A program made the position numbers and the translations under genes. The notes below the pieces were generated by a model. That model was not told the origin of the DNA and ran no database searches. It saw nothing but the letters and a program-made list of their open reading frames with translations. Source: Paraburkholderia phenazinium (GTDB taxonomy: Bacteria > Pseudomonadota > Gammaproteobacteria > Burkholderiales > Burkholderiaceae). Taken from it: a stretch of 64,000 nt of DNA. Below, piece by piece: positions 16,871 through 25,969 of this stretch. Position 1 is the first letter of the stretch; each line of letters starts with the position of its first letter. Location: contig NZ_FSRM01000001.1 of the NCBI RefSeq assembly GCF_900141745.1, positions 1,054,001 through 1,118,000 on the forward strand, written 5' to 3'.

Positions 16871-16900
16871 AAGTGCCATGGGAGACCATGGCACTTTTTT
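16871..16900. terminator. intrinsic terminator after the MetQ-like gene
   Basis: A perfect 11-bp stem, AAGTGCCATGG (16871-16881) / CCATGGCACTT (16886-16896), closes a GAGA tetraloop and runs into six T residues. It lies between convergent genes. Confidence 0.9.
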
Positions 16901-16945
16901 ATTGGGCTTCGCATTGAGGTTCATATTGCGCTTCGTTCGGTGCAC

Positions 16946-17872
16946 CTACAGATCGCGCTCCCAGCGTTCGACCGTCAACTCATGACCGAAGCGCATCTCC
17001 GGCGCCACGTCGGCGCAGACAAAACCGGCACGCTCGCAGAGCCGCCGGGATTGTTCGAGCGTCGTGACCGTGGCCAGGGTGAGCCGGGTGTAGCCCGCAC
17101 GCCTGGCGAAGCGCACACACTCGTCGACCAGTTGCGTGCCGATGCCGAGCCGGCGCATGTCGGGCTCGATATACAGCATCGTGATCCGCGCCACCGTGGC
17201 CGATACGCCTGCCACCATGGCCGCGCCGACGATCGCATTGTCCTGTTCGACGATCCAGCACATCTCACGCACCGGATCGTGATGCTGGGTGAAGTCAGCG
17301 ACGATGCCAGCAAGCAAGCCTTCGAAAGTCTGATCCCAGCCGTGTTCGCTCGCAAACAGGAGGGCTTGCCGGTGCACGAGCCAGCCATATTCGCCTGCGC
17401 GCGGCGCCCGTAGCGTCACGACGCCGCGGCGCGGTTGCTCGTCGAGCAGTCGCTCGACGAGCTTCATCGCGCCGATCAACTCTTCCTGCGAGCTTTCCGC
17501 GAGGCGTTCCAGTGCCGACATGACTTCTTCGATGGCGGCGACGTCGAGCGGTTCGTAGGCGGCGTACCCCTGGTCGGTGAGCGCGATTAACGACTGCCGC
17601 GCGTCGCTCTCCGATGGACGCCGTGTGAGCAGATTGCGGCGTTCGAAGCTGGTGAGCAGGCGGCTTAGATAACCGCTGTCGAGTCCGAGATTGCGCGCCA
17701 GCACAGTGGCGGTTTGCGCGCGCCCGCGCGCCAGTTCATGCAGCACACGCACTTCGGTCAGCGAGTACGGGCTCTTTTGCAGACGCTCGTGCAACGCACC
17801 GATATGCTTCGTGTAGAAGCGGTTGAAATGGCGGACGGCCTCAACGCGCCGCAGCGCTGCGGAATCGGTCAA
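16946..17872 (-). CDS. MarR-type regulator fused to GNAT acetyltransferase
   Basis: This 308-residue two-domain protein has an N-terminal winged-helix MarR domain (residues about 1-140; AVRHFNRFYTKHIG, LTEVRVLHELARG, GLDSGYLSRLLTSFERRNLL) and a C-terminal GNAT domain (about 155-305) with the acetyl-CoA loop DMRRLGIGTQLVDE. Such fusions are known as a family; they may sense or acetylate a small molecule. Target genes are unknown. The short palindrome GGATGACATCC (17920-17930) just upstream could be its own operator. Confidence 0.92.
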   Translation of the reverse strand: MTDSAALRRVEAVRHFNRFYTKHIGALHERLQKSPYSLTEVRVLHELARGRAQTATVLARNLGLDSGYLSRLLTSFERRNLLTRRPSESDARQSLIALTDQGYAAYEPLDVAAIEEVMSALERLAESSQEELIGAMKLVERLLDEQPRRGVVTLRAPRAGEYGWLVHRQALLFASEHGWDQTFEGLLAGIVADFTQHHDPVREMCWIVEQDNAIVGAAMVAGVSATVARITMLYIEPDMRRLGIGTQLVDECVRFARRAGYTRLTLATVTTLEQSRRLCERAGFVCADVAPEMRFGHELTVERWERDL

Positions 17873-18260
17873 CGTACGGCTCCCGGAAGTCCTTGAAGGT
17901 GTCAGACAACAAACCTATTGGATGACATCCTATCTAAAAACTGCATAAAAAGCGGTAAAACGTACACTCTAACCGGCCACAGCGATTGGTATTACAAAAG
18001 TACGCATGCGAAGTCGCGCGATCCGTTCGGTAGCGAACCAGTGGTTCTCTATAGACCCTCAAGATATCTCGAATACGGGTAAATACCGATCACCGGAAAC
18101 GCCCGGTAAGCCTGTCGCAATCTGCCGGATTCCCTTTACTGTCAAAGGTTTGACGGCGATCGGACCGGTATGGAACAACTCGATTGACTGGTATTATGGT
18201 GGTTATATAATGGGCTCTCTCTTCGAAGCCCACGCTCTTCCTTTCGACCCACCTGAGCCC
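17873..18260. other. divergent intergenic region with candidate operators
   Basis: This 388-bp AT-richer region lies between the divergent MarR-GNAT and GntR genes. It holds the palindrome GGATGACATCC (17920-17930), two copies of TGGTATTA in similar contexts (ATTGGTATTAC at 17985-17995, ACTGGTATTAT at 18187-18197) and a near-consensus promoter facing the GntR gene. I see no convincing gene in it. Confidence 0.6.
18184..18211 (+). promoter_or_regulatory. near-consensus promoter with embedded operator-like repeat
   Basis: TTGACT (18184-18189) and TATAAT (18206-18211) are spaced by 16 bp. ACTGGTATTAT (18187-18197) overlaps the -35 and spacer, as expected for autorepression by the downstream GntR-family protein. 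The half-site resembles GlcNAc-regulator (NagR/DasR-type) sites from memory. Confidence 0.65.
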
Positions 18261-18995
18261 ATGGAAACACGCTGGTCCGCATTGATGCCTGACGCCCGCA
18301 ACGTCACGCCGCTCTATCTGCAGCTCGCGCGCAACCTGGCGACGGCCATCCACTGTGGCGTCTGGTCGGCGGGTGAGGCGTTACCGTCGGAGCGTACGCT
18401 GTCGGATGCGATCGGCGTGTCGCGTATTACCGCACGCAAGGCGATCGAATTGCTGGTTGAACAGGGGCTAATCCGCCGCTCGCCGGGTGCTGGCAGTTTC
18501 ATTACGCCGCGCGTCGAAGATCCACTGTCGCGGCTCACCGGCTTCACGAAAAAGATGCAGCAGCGGGGCTTTCGTCCCGACTCGGTCTGGCTCGAACGCG
18601 GCATTCGCGCAGCGAACCGCGACGAGCTGGTGCACCTCGGCCTGTCGCCGGGTGCAGCGGTGACGAGTCTGCGGCGTCTGCGGCGCGCGGACGGCATCGT
18701 GATGGCGGTGGAACATTCGGCGCTGCCGGCCGCGATCGTGCCGGACCCGCAGGCGATCGGCGTGTCGCTGTACAGCTATCTGGAGCAGCGTGGCATGGCA
18801 GTCGTGCGCGCGCTGCAGCACTTTCGGGCCGTCAACGCGACGAGCGAGATTGCCTCGCTGATGGACATCGAACCGCGCTCGGCGCTGCTGGTGATCACAC
18901 GTATCGGCTATAGCGCCGACCAGCGGGCGATTGAATTGACAGACACCTACTGCCGGGACGACTACTACGACTTTGTCGCCGAACTGCGTCAATAA
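18261..18995 (+). CDS. GntR/HutC-family regulator of the GlcNAc genes
   Basis: This 244-residue regulator has an N-terminal GntR winged helix (about residues 12-80; PLYLQLARNLATAIHCG, LPSERTLSDAIGVSRITARKAIELLVEQGLI) and a C-terminal UTRA ligand-binding domain (about 95-240). The location directly before nagA suggests a NagR/NagQ-like repressor responding to an amino-sugar phosphate. The frame is open upstream to 18006, but a near-consensus promoter occupies 18184-18211, so ATG 18261 (METRWSAL) is chosen; ATG 18210 would lie within the promoter itself. Confidence 0.88.
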   Translation: METRWSALMPDARNVTPLYLQLARNLATAIHCGVWSAGEALPSERTLSDAIGVSRITARKAIELLVEQGLIRRSPGAGSFITPRVEDPLSRLTGFTKKMQQRGFRPDSVWLERGIRAANRDELVHLGLSPGAAVTSLRRLRRADGIVMAVEHSALPAAIVPDPQAIGVSLYSYLEQRGMAVVRALQHFRAVNATSEIASLMDIEPRSALLVITRIGYSADQRAIELTDTYCRDDYYDFVAELRQ

Positions 18996-19079
18996 GGACG
19001 CAATAACGGCGCGGCCCTCGCGCAACGCTGAACGGCGCGGATCAGAAACGTATCGCACTACGTATTATCAGAGAGACTC

Positions 19080-20183
19080 ATGCTGACCGGAAACATACTC
19101 ACCACCGATGGGTGGATTCACGGCACGCTCGAATACGAAAACGGCCGTATCACGTCGCTCACAGGTGAGCGGGTCGATCCGTCCACCAACGAAGCGCCCT
19201 ACATCCTGCCGGGCTTTATCGATCTGCACGTGCATGGCGGCGGCGGCGCCGACGTGATGGAAGCGGGCGACGCGATCGACACGATCACGCGCACGCATGC
19301 CCGCTTCGGCACTACGAGCCTCCTTGCCACGACGATGACCGCGCCGCGCGAAGAGCTGATGAACGTAGTAGCAAACCTGGGCGACGTGGCCCGTGTGCGT
19401 ACGCCCGGTTGCTCGCGCGTGCTCGGCGTGCACCTTGAAGGACCGTATATCAATCCGGGCAAGCTCGGTGCGCAGCCGGACGCCGCTGTGTCCGCAGTGC
19501 TCGACGAAGTGCTGAAGTACCTGTCGATTGCGCCGATTCGCGTCGTCACGATCGCGCCGGAAATCTCCGGCCACATGGACATCATTTCCGAAATCGCCGC
19601 GCGCGGCGTGCGTGTGCAGCTCGGCCATTCGCTCGGCACGTACGACGACGCGGTTGCGGCGCTCAAACATGGAGCGTGTGGCTTCACGCACCTGTTCAAT
19701 GCGATGTCGCCGCTGCATCACCGCAATCCCGGCATGGTCGGCGCGGCGCTGGCGCACGCTGAATTCGCGGAGATCATCCCTGACCTGCTGCACGTTCACC
19801 CGGGCGCAATTCGTGCCGCGATGCGGGCGATTCCGCGCGTGTACGTGGTGACCGACAGCACCTCGGCTACCGGCATGCCTGACGGCGAATACCGCCTTGG
19901 CAGCCAGCACGTCACCAAGTGTCTGGGCGGCGTGCGTCTTGCCGACGGTACGCTCGCCGGCAGCACCCTGACGATGGATCAGGCGCTGCGCAATCTGGTA
20001 TCGCTCGGCCTGCCCATGGCCGACGTTTCAAATCGTCTGTCGCGCTATGCCGCCGACTATCTCGGCATTGAAGACCGCGGCCGCCTCGCGCGCGGTGCCT
20101 GGGCCGATATCGTCGTGTTCGATCGCGAACTGGCACTGACCGCGACTTACGTCGAAGGAGAATCAATTGTCGAATATGCTTAA
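19080..20183 (+). CDS. nagA: N-acetylglucosamine-6-phosphate deacetylase
   Basis: This 367-residue amidohydrolase converts GlcNAc-6-phosphate to glucosamine-6-phosphate and acetate. Motifs: GFIDLHVHGGGGADV (metal site), HLEGPYINPGKLGA, VQLGHSLGTYDDA, GFTHLFNAMSPLHHRNPG and the catalytic-aspartate segment VVTDSTSATGMPDG. RBS-like GAGA lies before the ATG. Its 3' end overlaps the SIS-domain deaminase gene by 17 bp, so the two consecutive steps are translationally coupled. Confidence 0.96.
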   Translation: MLTGNILTTDGWIHGTLEYENGRITSLTGERVDPSTNEAPYILPGFIDLHVHGGGGADVMEAGDAIDTITRTHARFGTTSLLATTMTAPREELMNVVANLGDVARVRTPGCSRVLGVHLEGPYINPGKLGAQPDAAVSAVLDEVLKYLSIAPIRVVTIAPEISGHMDIISEIAARGVRVQLGHSLGTYDDAVAALKHGACGFTHLFNAMSPLHHRNPGMVGAALAHAEFAEIIPDLLHVHPGAIRAAMRAIPRVYVVTDSTSATGMPDGEYRLGSQHVTKCLGGVRLADGTLAGSTLTMDQALRNLVSLGLPMADVSNRLSRYAADYLGIEDRGRLARGAWADIVVFDRELALTATYVEGESIVEYA

Positions 20184-21183
20184 CGAAGCGCTGGCGTCCG
20201 CTGAGGTGGTCGCCGCGCAGCTTGCGGATACGTCGCACGTGCAGGCGCTGGCGGCGAGACTCGCTGAACAGCCTCGCCATGTCGCGCTGACGGTCGCACG
20301 CGGTAGTTCGGACCACGCAGCGAGTTATTTCGCGAGCCTTACCATGAGCCGCATTGGACTGCCGGTCGCTTCGCTGCCGATGTCCGTGGCGACGCTGCAG
20401 CAGGCGCCACTGAAGGTGCGCGATCAGCTTGCTATCGCGTTCTCGCAGTCCGGCAAGAGTCCTGATCTGGTGGGTACGATGGCCGCGCTGCGCGAGGCCG
20501 GCGCGCTGACTGTCGCGGCCGTGAACGCGCCGCAATCGCCGCTGGCCGATGCCTGCGAATGGCATCTGCCGCTGGTTGCCGGTCCCGAGTTGAGCGTCGC
20601 CGCGACCAAGAGCTATATCGCGATGCTGTCCATTTCCGCGCAACTGGTCGCGCACTGGCAGCAAGACGATGCATTGCTTGCCGCGCTCGGAGGCTTGCCC
20701 GAAGCGCTGCAAAGCGCCGGCAGACTCGACTGGAGCGAAGCCGTCGAGGAACTGCGTGGCATCGAGCGCATGATCGTGATAGGCCGTGGTCTTGGCCTCG
20801 CAATCGCGCAGGAAGCGGCGCTCAAGCTCAAGGAAACCTCGGGCATCCAGGCCGAAGCGTTTTCGAGCGCCGAAGTGCGTCATGGCCCGATGGAGCTGAT
20901 CGATCGCGACTATCCGTTGCTCGTGTTCGCCCCGCGCGGACCCGAACAGGCCGGACTCATCCAGCTCGCGCGCGATATGCAGACCCGTGGCGCACGCGTG
21001 CTGCTGGCCGCGCCGGAAGATGTGCCGGAAGCTACCTTGTCGCTCGTCACGACGGCCCATGCGGCACTCGATCCGATCGCCGCGATTCTTTCCTTTTACG
21101 TGATGGCCGCAGGTCTTGCCGCTGCACGCGGACGCAACCCCGATGCGCCGCGCCATCTGAACAAAGTCACCGAAACCCACTGA
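20167..21183 (+). CDS. SIS-domain glucosamine-6-phosphate deaminase (NagB-II type)
   Basis: This 338-residue protein has two SIS sugar-isomerase domains like the C-terminal half of GlmS but no glutaminase domain (VARGSSDHAASYF, IAFSQSGKSPDLVG, GRGLGLAIAQEAALKLKETSG, SSAEVRHGPMELID). In GlcNAc operons such proteins act as deaminases making fructose-6-phosphate and ammonia. The start is probably TTG 20167, 6 nt after AAGGAG (20155-20160); ATG 20176 is the alternative. The gene overlaps the end of nagA. Confidence 0.88.
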   Translation: MSNMLNEALASAEVVAAQLADTSHVQALAARLAEQPRHVALTVARGSSDHAASYFASLTMSRIGLPVASLPMSVATLQQAPLKVRDQLAIAFSQSGKSPDLVGTMAALREAGALTVAAVNAPQSPLADACEWHLPLVAGPELSVAATKSYIAMLSISAQLVAHWQQDDALLAALGGLPEALQSAGRLDWSEAVEELRGIERMIVIGRGLGLAIAQEAALKLKETSGIQAEAFSSAEVRHGPMELIDRDYPLLVFAPRGPEQAGLIQLARDMQTRGARVLLAAPEDVPEATLSLVTTAHAALDPIAAILSFYVMAAGLAAARGRNPDAPRHLNKVTETH

Positions 21184-21222
21184 TCGAGTAATCAGATGCG
21201 TCGTGTTGAGGAGTCCGTTTTA

Positions 21223-23781
21223 ATGAGCCCATCCCAAGGCCATATTATTCTGCTTGCGCCCATGACCGGTCCGGTCGTACCGCTCGCGAACGTGCCCGAC
21301 CCTGTGTTTTCGGGCGGCATGTTCGGCGACGGTATCGGCGTAGATCCGCTGGTGGGCCAACTCGTCGCGCCGTGCGACGGCGTGGTCACGCATCTCGCGC
21401 GCACCGGCCATGCATTGACGCTGGCCACTGCCGATGGCGCGGAGATTCTACTGCACATCGGCATCGACACGGTCGAGTTGAACGGCCGCGGTTTTACGCC
21501 AAAGGTTGTGCAGGGTGCGCATGTGCATACCGGCGATCTGCTGATCGAGTTCGATCAGGACCTGGTGGCATGCAATGCACCGAGTCTCGTGTCGGTGATC
21601 GCGGTTGCGAACTCGGACGCGTTCGAGATCGTCGAGCGCGCCGGTGCAGGCATGCTGAAGGCGGGAGAAACCCCGCTGCTGCTGTTGCGTCCGCGCGCCG
21701 GTGCGGCAGCGGAAGCTTCGCGCCAGGCGACCAACGTGACCGAAGAAGCGCGTCAGACGGTGACGTTGGTCCACGCAGGCGGTTTGCATGCGCGGCCGGC
21801 GGCACGTGCCCGTGAAGCGGCACGTGGTCTCGATGCGCGCGTCGAAGTGCGTTATGAAGGGCGCAAGGCGCCGATTGAAAGTGTCGTTGGTTTGCTCGGC
21901 CTGGGCGCGGGCGAGGGCGCCACGGTAGAGATTCTAGGTGTTGGTGCGCAAGCGGCGGCGGCCGTAGAAGCCGTCGCGCATGAGTTGCTGCGCGAAGCGC
22001 ATGGCGAAACCGAGGAAAAGCCGGCACGCCAAAGCTCCCCGGCACCGCAACCGGTGGCGCAAACAGGTGGCGCGCCACTCGCGCCGAACACGCTTGTTGG
22101 CGTGTGCGCGGCGCCTGGCGTTGCGGTCGGCAAGCTGGTGCGATGGGATGACGCCGACCTCGACCCGCCTGAAATTGCGAGCGGCACATCGGCGGCGGAA
22201 AGCCGTCTGCTCGACAAGGCGCTGGCCACCGTCGACGCTGAACTGAATTCAACCGTGCGCGATGCGTCGCAGCGCGGTGCGCATGGTGAGGCGGGGATTT
22301 TCGCGGTACACCGTGTACTGCTCGAAGATCCGACGTTGCTCGACGCAGCGCGTGATCTGATCAGCCTTGGCAAGAGCGCCGGTTTTGCGTGGCGCGAGTC
22401 GATCCGCGCACAGATTGCAGTCCTGACGAAAATCGACGATGCGCTGCTCGCGGAACGCGCAGCCGATCTACGTGACCTCGAAAAGCGCGTGTTGCGTGCG
22501 CTCGGCTACTCGAACAACGCGGCGCGGACGCTGCCGGATGAAGCGGTGCTGGTGGCGGAAGAGTTCACACCGTCCGATCTGTCATCGCTCGATCGCACAC
22601 GAGTCACCGCGCTCGTGATGGCGCGCGGCGGCGCGACCTCGCACGCCGCAATTCTCGCGCGGCAGAGCGGCATTCCCGCGCTCGTCGCCGTGGGCGATGG
22701 GCTGCATGCGATTCCCGAAGGCACCCAGGTTGTGGTCGACGCTACCGCGGGGCGAATCGAATTCGCACCGACCGCGCTTGACGTCGAACGTGCCCGCGTA
22801 GAACGTACGCGCCTCGCTGACGTACGCGAAGCGAACCGCCGCACGTCGCAACAGGCGGCGATGACCGCGGATGGACGCGCTATCGAAGTGGCTGCGAATA
22901 TCGCCACGCTCGAAGATGCGAAGACTGCAGTTGAAAACGGTGCCGACGCAGTCGGCCTGCTGCGTACCGAGCTGCTGTTCATTCACCGTGCGTCCGCACC
23001 AACGGTAGACGAACATCGTCAAAGCTATCAGTCGATTGCCGACGCGCTGAACGGGCGCACCGCGATCATTCGCACGCTCGATGTGGGCGCGGACAAGGAA
23101 GTCGACTATCTGACGCTGCCGCCCGAACCGAACCCGGCGCTGGGTTTGCGCGGCATCCGTCTCGCGCAGGTGCGCCCAGACCTGCTCGACGACCAGCTGC
23201 GCGGCCTGCTGGCGGTGCAGCCGCTCGGCGCCGTGCGCATCCTGCTGCCGATGGTGACCGACGTAGGCGAGCTGATCCATCTGCGCAAGCGCATCGACGA
23301 CTTCGCCCGCGAGCTTGGCCGTACCGATCCGATCGAAGTTGGCGTGATGATCGAAGTGCCGTCGGCCGCGCTGCTGGCCGATCAACTGTCGAAACACGCG
23401 GACTTCCTGTCGATCGGCACCAACGATCTGACCCAGTACACGCTGGCGATGGATCGCTGCCAGGCCGACCTCGCCGCCCAGGCTGACGGTCTGCATCCGG
23501 CAGTGCTGCGTCTGGTCGCAGCTACCGTGCAGGGCGCGAACAAGCATGGCAAATGGGTGGGCGTGTGCGGCGCATTGGCGGGCGATCCGCTGGCCGTGCC
23601 GCTGCTCGTGGGCCTGGGCGTCACCGAACTATCCGTGGATCCGGTGTCGGTGCCGGGCATCAAGGCGCGAGTGCGCAACCTCAATTATCAGCTGTGCCAA
23701 CAACGCGCCCAGGATGTCCTGGCGCTGGAATCGGCGCAGGCGGTAAGAGCAGTGAGCCGCGAAACCTGGCCGCTGGACTGA
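21223..23781 (+). CDS. ptsP: PTS multiphosphoryl transfer protein, EIIA-HPr-EI fusion
   Basis: This 852-residue soluble protein has three PTS modules. Residues about 1-150 form a glucose-type EIIA with His78 (LLHIGIDTVEL); about 170-260 form HPr with His189 (GLHARPA) and a serine (Ser220, IESVVGLLGLG) at the position equivalent to HPr Ser46; about 285-850 form enzyme I with His474 (GGATSHAAILARQSG) and the C-terminal VCGALAGDP cysteine. It therefore carries phosphate from PEP all the way to the partner EIIB. ATG 21223 is preferred for GAGGAG at 21208-21213. nagE, the EIICB partner, follows. Confidence 0.95.
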   Translation: MSPSQGHIILLAPMTGPVVPLANVPDPVFSGGMFGDGIGVDPLVGQLVAPCDGVVTHLARTGHALTLATADGAEILLHIGIDTVELNGRGFTPKVVQGAHVHTGDLLIEFDQDLVACNAPSLVSVIAVANSDAFEIVERAGAGMLKAGETPLLLLRPRAGAAAEASRQATNVTEEARQTVTLVHAGGLHARPAARAREAARGLDARVEVRYEGRKAPIESVVGLLGLGAGEGATVEILGVGAQAAAAVEAVAHELLREAHGETEEKPARQSSPAPQPVAQTGGAPLAPNTLVGVCAAPGVAVGKLVRWDDADLDPPEIASGTSAAESRLLDKALATVDAELNSTVRDASQRGAHGEAGIFAVHRVLLEDPTLLDAARDLISLGKSAGFAWRESIRAQIAVLTKIDDALLAERAADLRDLEKRVLRALGYSNNAARTLPDEAVLVAEEFTPSDLSSLDRTRVTALVMARGGATSHAAILARQSGIPALVAVGDGLHAIPEGTQVVVDATAGRIEFAPTALDVERARVERTRLADVREANRRTSQQAAMTADGRAIEVAANIATLEDAKTAVENGADAVGLLRTELLFIHRASAPTVDEHRQSYQSIADALNGRTAIIRTLDVGADKEVDYLTLPPEPNPALGLRGIRLAQVRPDLLDDQLRGLLAVQPLGAVRILLPMVTDVGELIHLRKRIDDFARELGRTDPIEVGVMIEVPSAALLADQLSKHADFLSIGTNDLTQYTLAMDRCQADLAAQADGLHPAVLRLVAATVQGANKHGKWVGVCGALAGDPLAVPLLVGLGVTELSVDPVSVPGIKARVRNLNYQLCQQRAQDVLALESAQAVRAVSRETWPLD

Positions 23782-23865
23782 ACCCTGCATGGTCCACGGC
23801 GGAATTTCGCTCAACAACCATGTAAAGCAACGACTCGACGAAGAGACGAAGGATTGGAGATATAG

Positions 23866-25650
23866 ATGGACGGGAATCCGTTTTTGAAGGTGCAGCGACT
23901 CGGCCGCGCGCTGATGCTGCCGATTGCAGTGCTGCCGGTCGCAGGGCTGTTGCTGCGACTCGGTCAGAGTGACGTACTGAACATCAAGATGATCGCCGAC
24001 GCTGGCGGCGCGATTTTCGACAACCTGCCGCTGCTGTTTGCAATCGGCGTGGCAGTCGGCTTCGCGAAGGACAACAACGGCGTGGCGGCGCTCGCGAGCG
24101 CGATCGGTTACCTGGTCGAAACCGTGGTGATGAAGGACATCAACGACAAGCTCAATATGGGTGTGCTGTCGGGGATTATCGCGGGTATCGTCGCCGGCAT
24201 GCTGTACAACAAGTACAAGGACATCAAGCTGCCCGATTACCTCGCGTTCTTCGGAGGGAAACGCTTTGTGCCGATTGTCACGGGGGTGACCTGTCTGGTG
24301 ATAGGCATTGTGCTCGGCTACGTGTGGCAACCGGTGCAAGCCGCGATCGATATCGCCGGCCACTGGTTGACCACTGCGGGTGCGATCGGAGCCTTCGTGT
24401 TCGGCGTACTGAACCGCTTGCTGCTGGTGACGGGGCTGCACCACATCCTGAACTCGCTGACGTGGTTCGTGTTCGGCTCCTTCACGCCGCCGGGCGGCGG
24501 TGCCGCAGTGACGGGCGACCTGCATCGTTTCTTCGCGGGCGATCCGACCGCGGGTACTTTCATGACGGGTTTCTTCCCGGTCATGATGTTCGGTCTGCCG
24601 GCAGCGTGCCTCGCGATGTATCACGAGGCACCGAAGGAACGCCGTGCGATGGTCTTCGGTCTGCTGGCCTCAATGGCACTGACCTCGCTGCTGACGGGCG
24701 TGACCGAGCCGATCGAATTCAGCTTCATGTTCCTCGCACCGGTGCTGTATGTGATTCACGCGCTGCTGACCGGCATTTCGCTGGCTATCTGTTCGGCGCT
24801 CGGGATTCACCTCGGCTTCACGTTCTCCGCGGGGCTGATCGACTACATCCTGAACTATGGCCTGTCGACGCGCGGCTGGTGGGCGCTGCCGCTGGGCGTG
24901 ATCTACGCGGTGGTGTACTACGGTTTGTTCCGCTTCTTTATCCGCAAGTTCAACATGGCCACGCCGGGTCGCGAACCTGCCGGTGCTGACGAGCAGGTGG
25001 AGTCGTTCGACAAGGGTGGCTTCGTTGCGCCGGCAGCGGCTGCTACTGCGAGCGCGCCGCGTGCACAGCGTTACATCGCTGCTTTGGGCGGTGCGGCCAA
25101 TCTGTCTATCGTCGATGCCTGTACGACGCGTCTGCGGTTGTCGGTGGTCGATCCCAGCAAGGTCTCGGAAACGGATCTCAAGACTATCGGTGCGCGTGGT
25201 GTGTTGAAGCGCGGTGCAACCAGCGTGCAGGTGATTATCGGACCGGAAGCAGACATCATCGCTGATGAAATCCGGACTGTGATTGCGCAGGGTGGTGGTG
25301 TCGAAGCGAAGCCAGCGGTGGTGCCTGCTGCGGCAGCTACGGCCGCTGCGCCGGTTGCGGGCTCGCATGGTGGGCCGCTCGATCCTGATCCGGCTCGCTG
25401 GCTCGCCGTGTTCGGTGGTGCGACCAACGTCGTTTCGCTGGATGCGATTGCATCGACCCGTCTGCGTGTCGTGGTGAGCGATCCGACTGCGGTGGATCGG
25501 CAGCGCCTTGCTGCGCTCGACGTTGCGTGGGTCTCAGCGGATACGTTTCACGTCGTTGTTGGTGAGGCTGCAGGGCGGTATGCGCAGGTATTGTCGGCGC
25601 GTTTGCCGGCGGCAGGCGCAACCGGTGGGGCATCGCCGCAACCGGCCTGA
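23866..25650 (+). CDS. nagE: PTS N-acetylglucosamine transporter EIICB with an extra EIIB-like domain
   Basis: This 594-residue permease has an EIIC membrane domain (about residues 1-365; LMLPIAVLPVAGLLLRLGQ, GLHHILNS, GVTEPIEFSFMFLAPVLY) followed by EIIB (about 400-475) with the phosphorylated Cys419 in VDACTTRLRL. A second EIIB-like domain (about 505-585) shows the same framework (WLAVFGGATNVVSLDA, STRLRV) but has alanine where the cysteine should be. Ala-rich linkers join the domains. Phosphate comes from the upstream EIIA-HPr-EI protein, giving GlcNAc-6-phosphate for NagA. Confidence 0.95.
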   Translation: MDGNPFLKVQRLGRALMLPIAVLPVAGLLLRLGQSDVLNIKMIADAGGAIFDNLPLLFAIGVAVGFAKDNNGVAALASAIGYLVETVVMKDINDKLNMGVLSGIIAGIVAGMLYNKYKDIKLPDYLAFFGGKRFVPIVTGVTCLVIGIVLGYVWQPVQAAIDIAGHWLTTAGAIGAFVFGVLNRLLLVTGLHHILNSLTWFVFGSFTPPGGGAAVTGDLHRFFAGDPTAGTFMTGFFPVMMFGLPAACLAMYHEAPKERRAMVFGLLASMALTSLLTGVTEPIEFSFMFLAPVLYVIHALLTGISLAICSALGIHLGFTFSAGLIDYILNYGLSTRGWWALPLGVIYAVVYYGLFRFFIRKFNMATPGREPAGADEQVESFDKGGFVAPAAAATASAPRAQRYIAALGGAANLSIVDACTTRLRLSVVDPSKVSETDLKTIGARGVLKRGATSVQVIIGPEADIIADEIRTVIAQGGGVEAKPAVVPAAAATAAAPVAGSHGGPLDPDPARWLAVFGGATNVVSLDAIASTRLRVVVSDPTAVDRQRLAALDVAWVSADTFHVVVGEAAGRYAQVLSARLPAAGATGGASPQPA

Positions 25651-25710
25651 TGCGTGCGTGTAACGCGAAAGCGGCATCAAGCGTTGCTCTGTTGCGCTGA
25701 GTGATGCTGA

Positions 25711-25747
25711 AACGAAGAACGGCGCCCAAGGGTGCCGTTCTTCGTTT
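25711..25747. terminator. intrinsic terminator between nagE and the cyd operon
   Basis: A 16-bp stem with one wobble pair (25711-25726 with 25731-25746) and a 4-nt loop lies between convergent units. The arms begin AACGAAGAACGG and end CCGTTCTTCGTT, so A and T tracts flank both sides and it can act in both directions. Confidence 0.8.
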
Positions 25748-25792
25748 ACCGCTGTCCGTGTTTGCGATTCACGCGGGCGCTGTCACTACTAC

Positions 25793-25912
25793 TCAATCCG
25801 CCTTGCGCTTCGCGGCGGCCTCTCCCGGACGGTTCGATTCAAGCCACATCACGTTGATAATGCCAAACGAGAGCGCTACGCCAATACCGAGAATCCAGCT
25901 GAAATACCACAT
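25793..25912 (-). CDS. cydX: cytochrome bd oxidase small subunit CydX
   Basis: This 39-residue single-helix protein starts MWYFSWILGIGVALSFG and continues with NVMWLE and a basic tail, closely matching CydX (E. coli CydX begins MWYFAWILG). CydX is needed for stability and activity of cytochrome bd. Two ATGs are adjacent (25915 and 25912); AGGAG is better spaced for the second. It lies about 55 bp downstream of cydB, as the last gene of the cyd operon. Confidence 0.9.
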   Translation of the reverse strand: MWYFSWILGIGVALSFGIINVMWLESNRPGEAAAKRKAD

Positions 25913-25969
25913 CATTCGCTCCTATGAGTCCGTTTCAATCGGCTCCGCTGCGTCATACAAATAAAGGCT

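Noticed and set aside
18006..18260. N-terminal extension of the GntR regulator
   Set aside because: A near-consensus promoter lies inside it (18184-18211) and the extra residues do not belong to the GntR fold.
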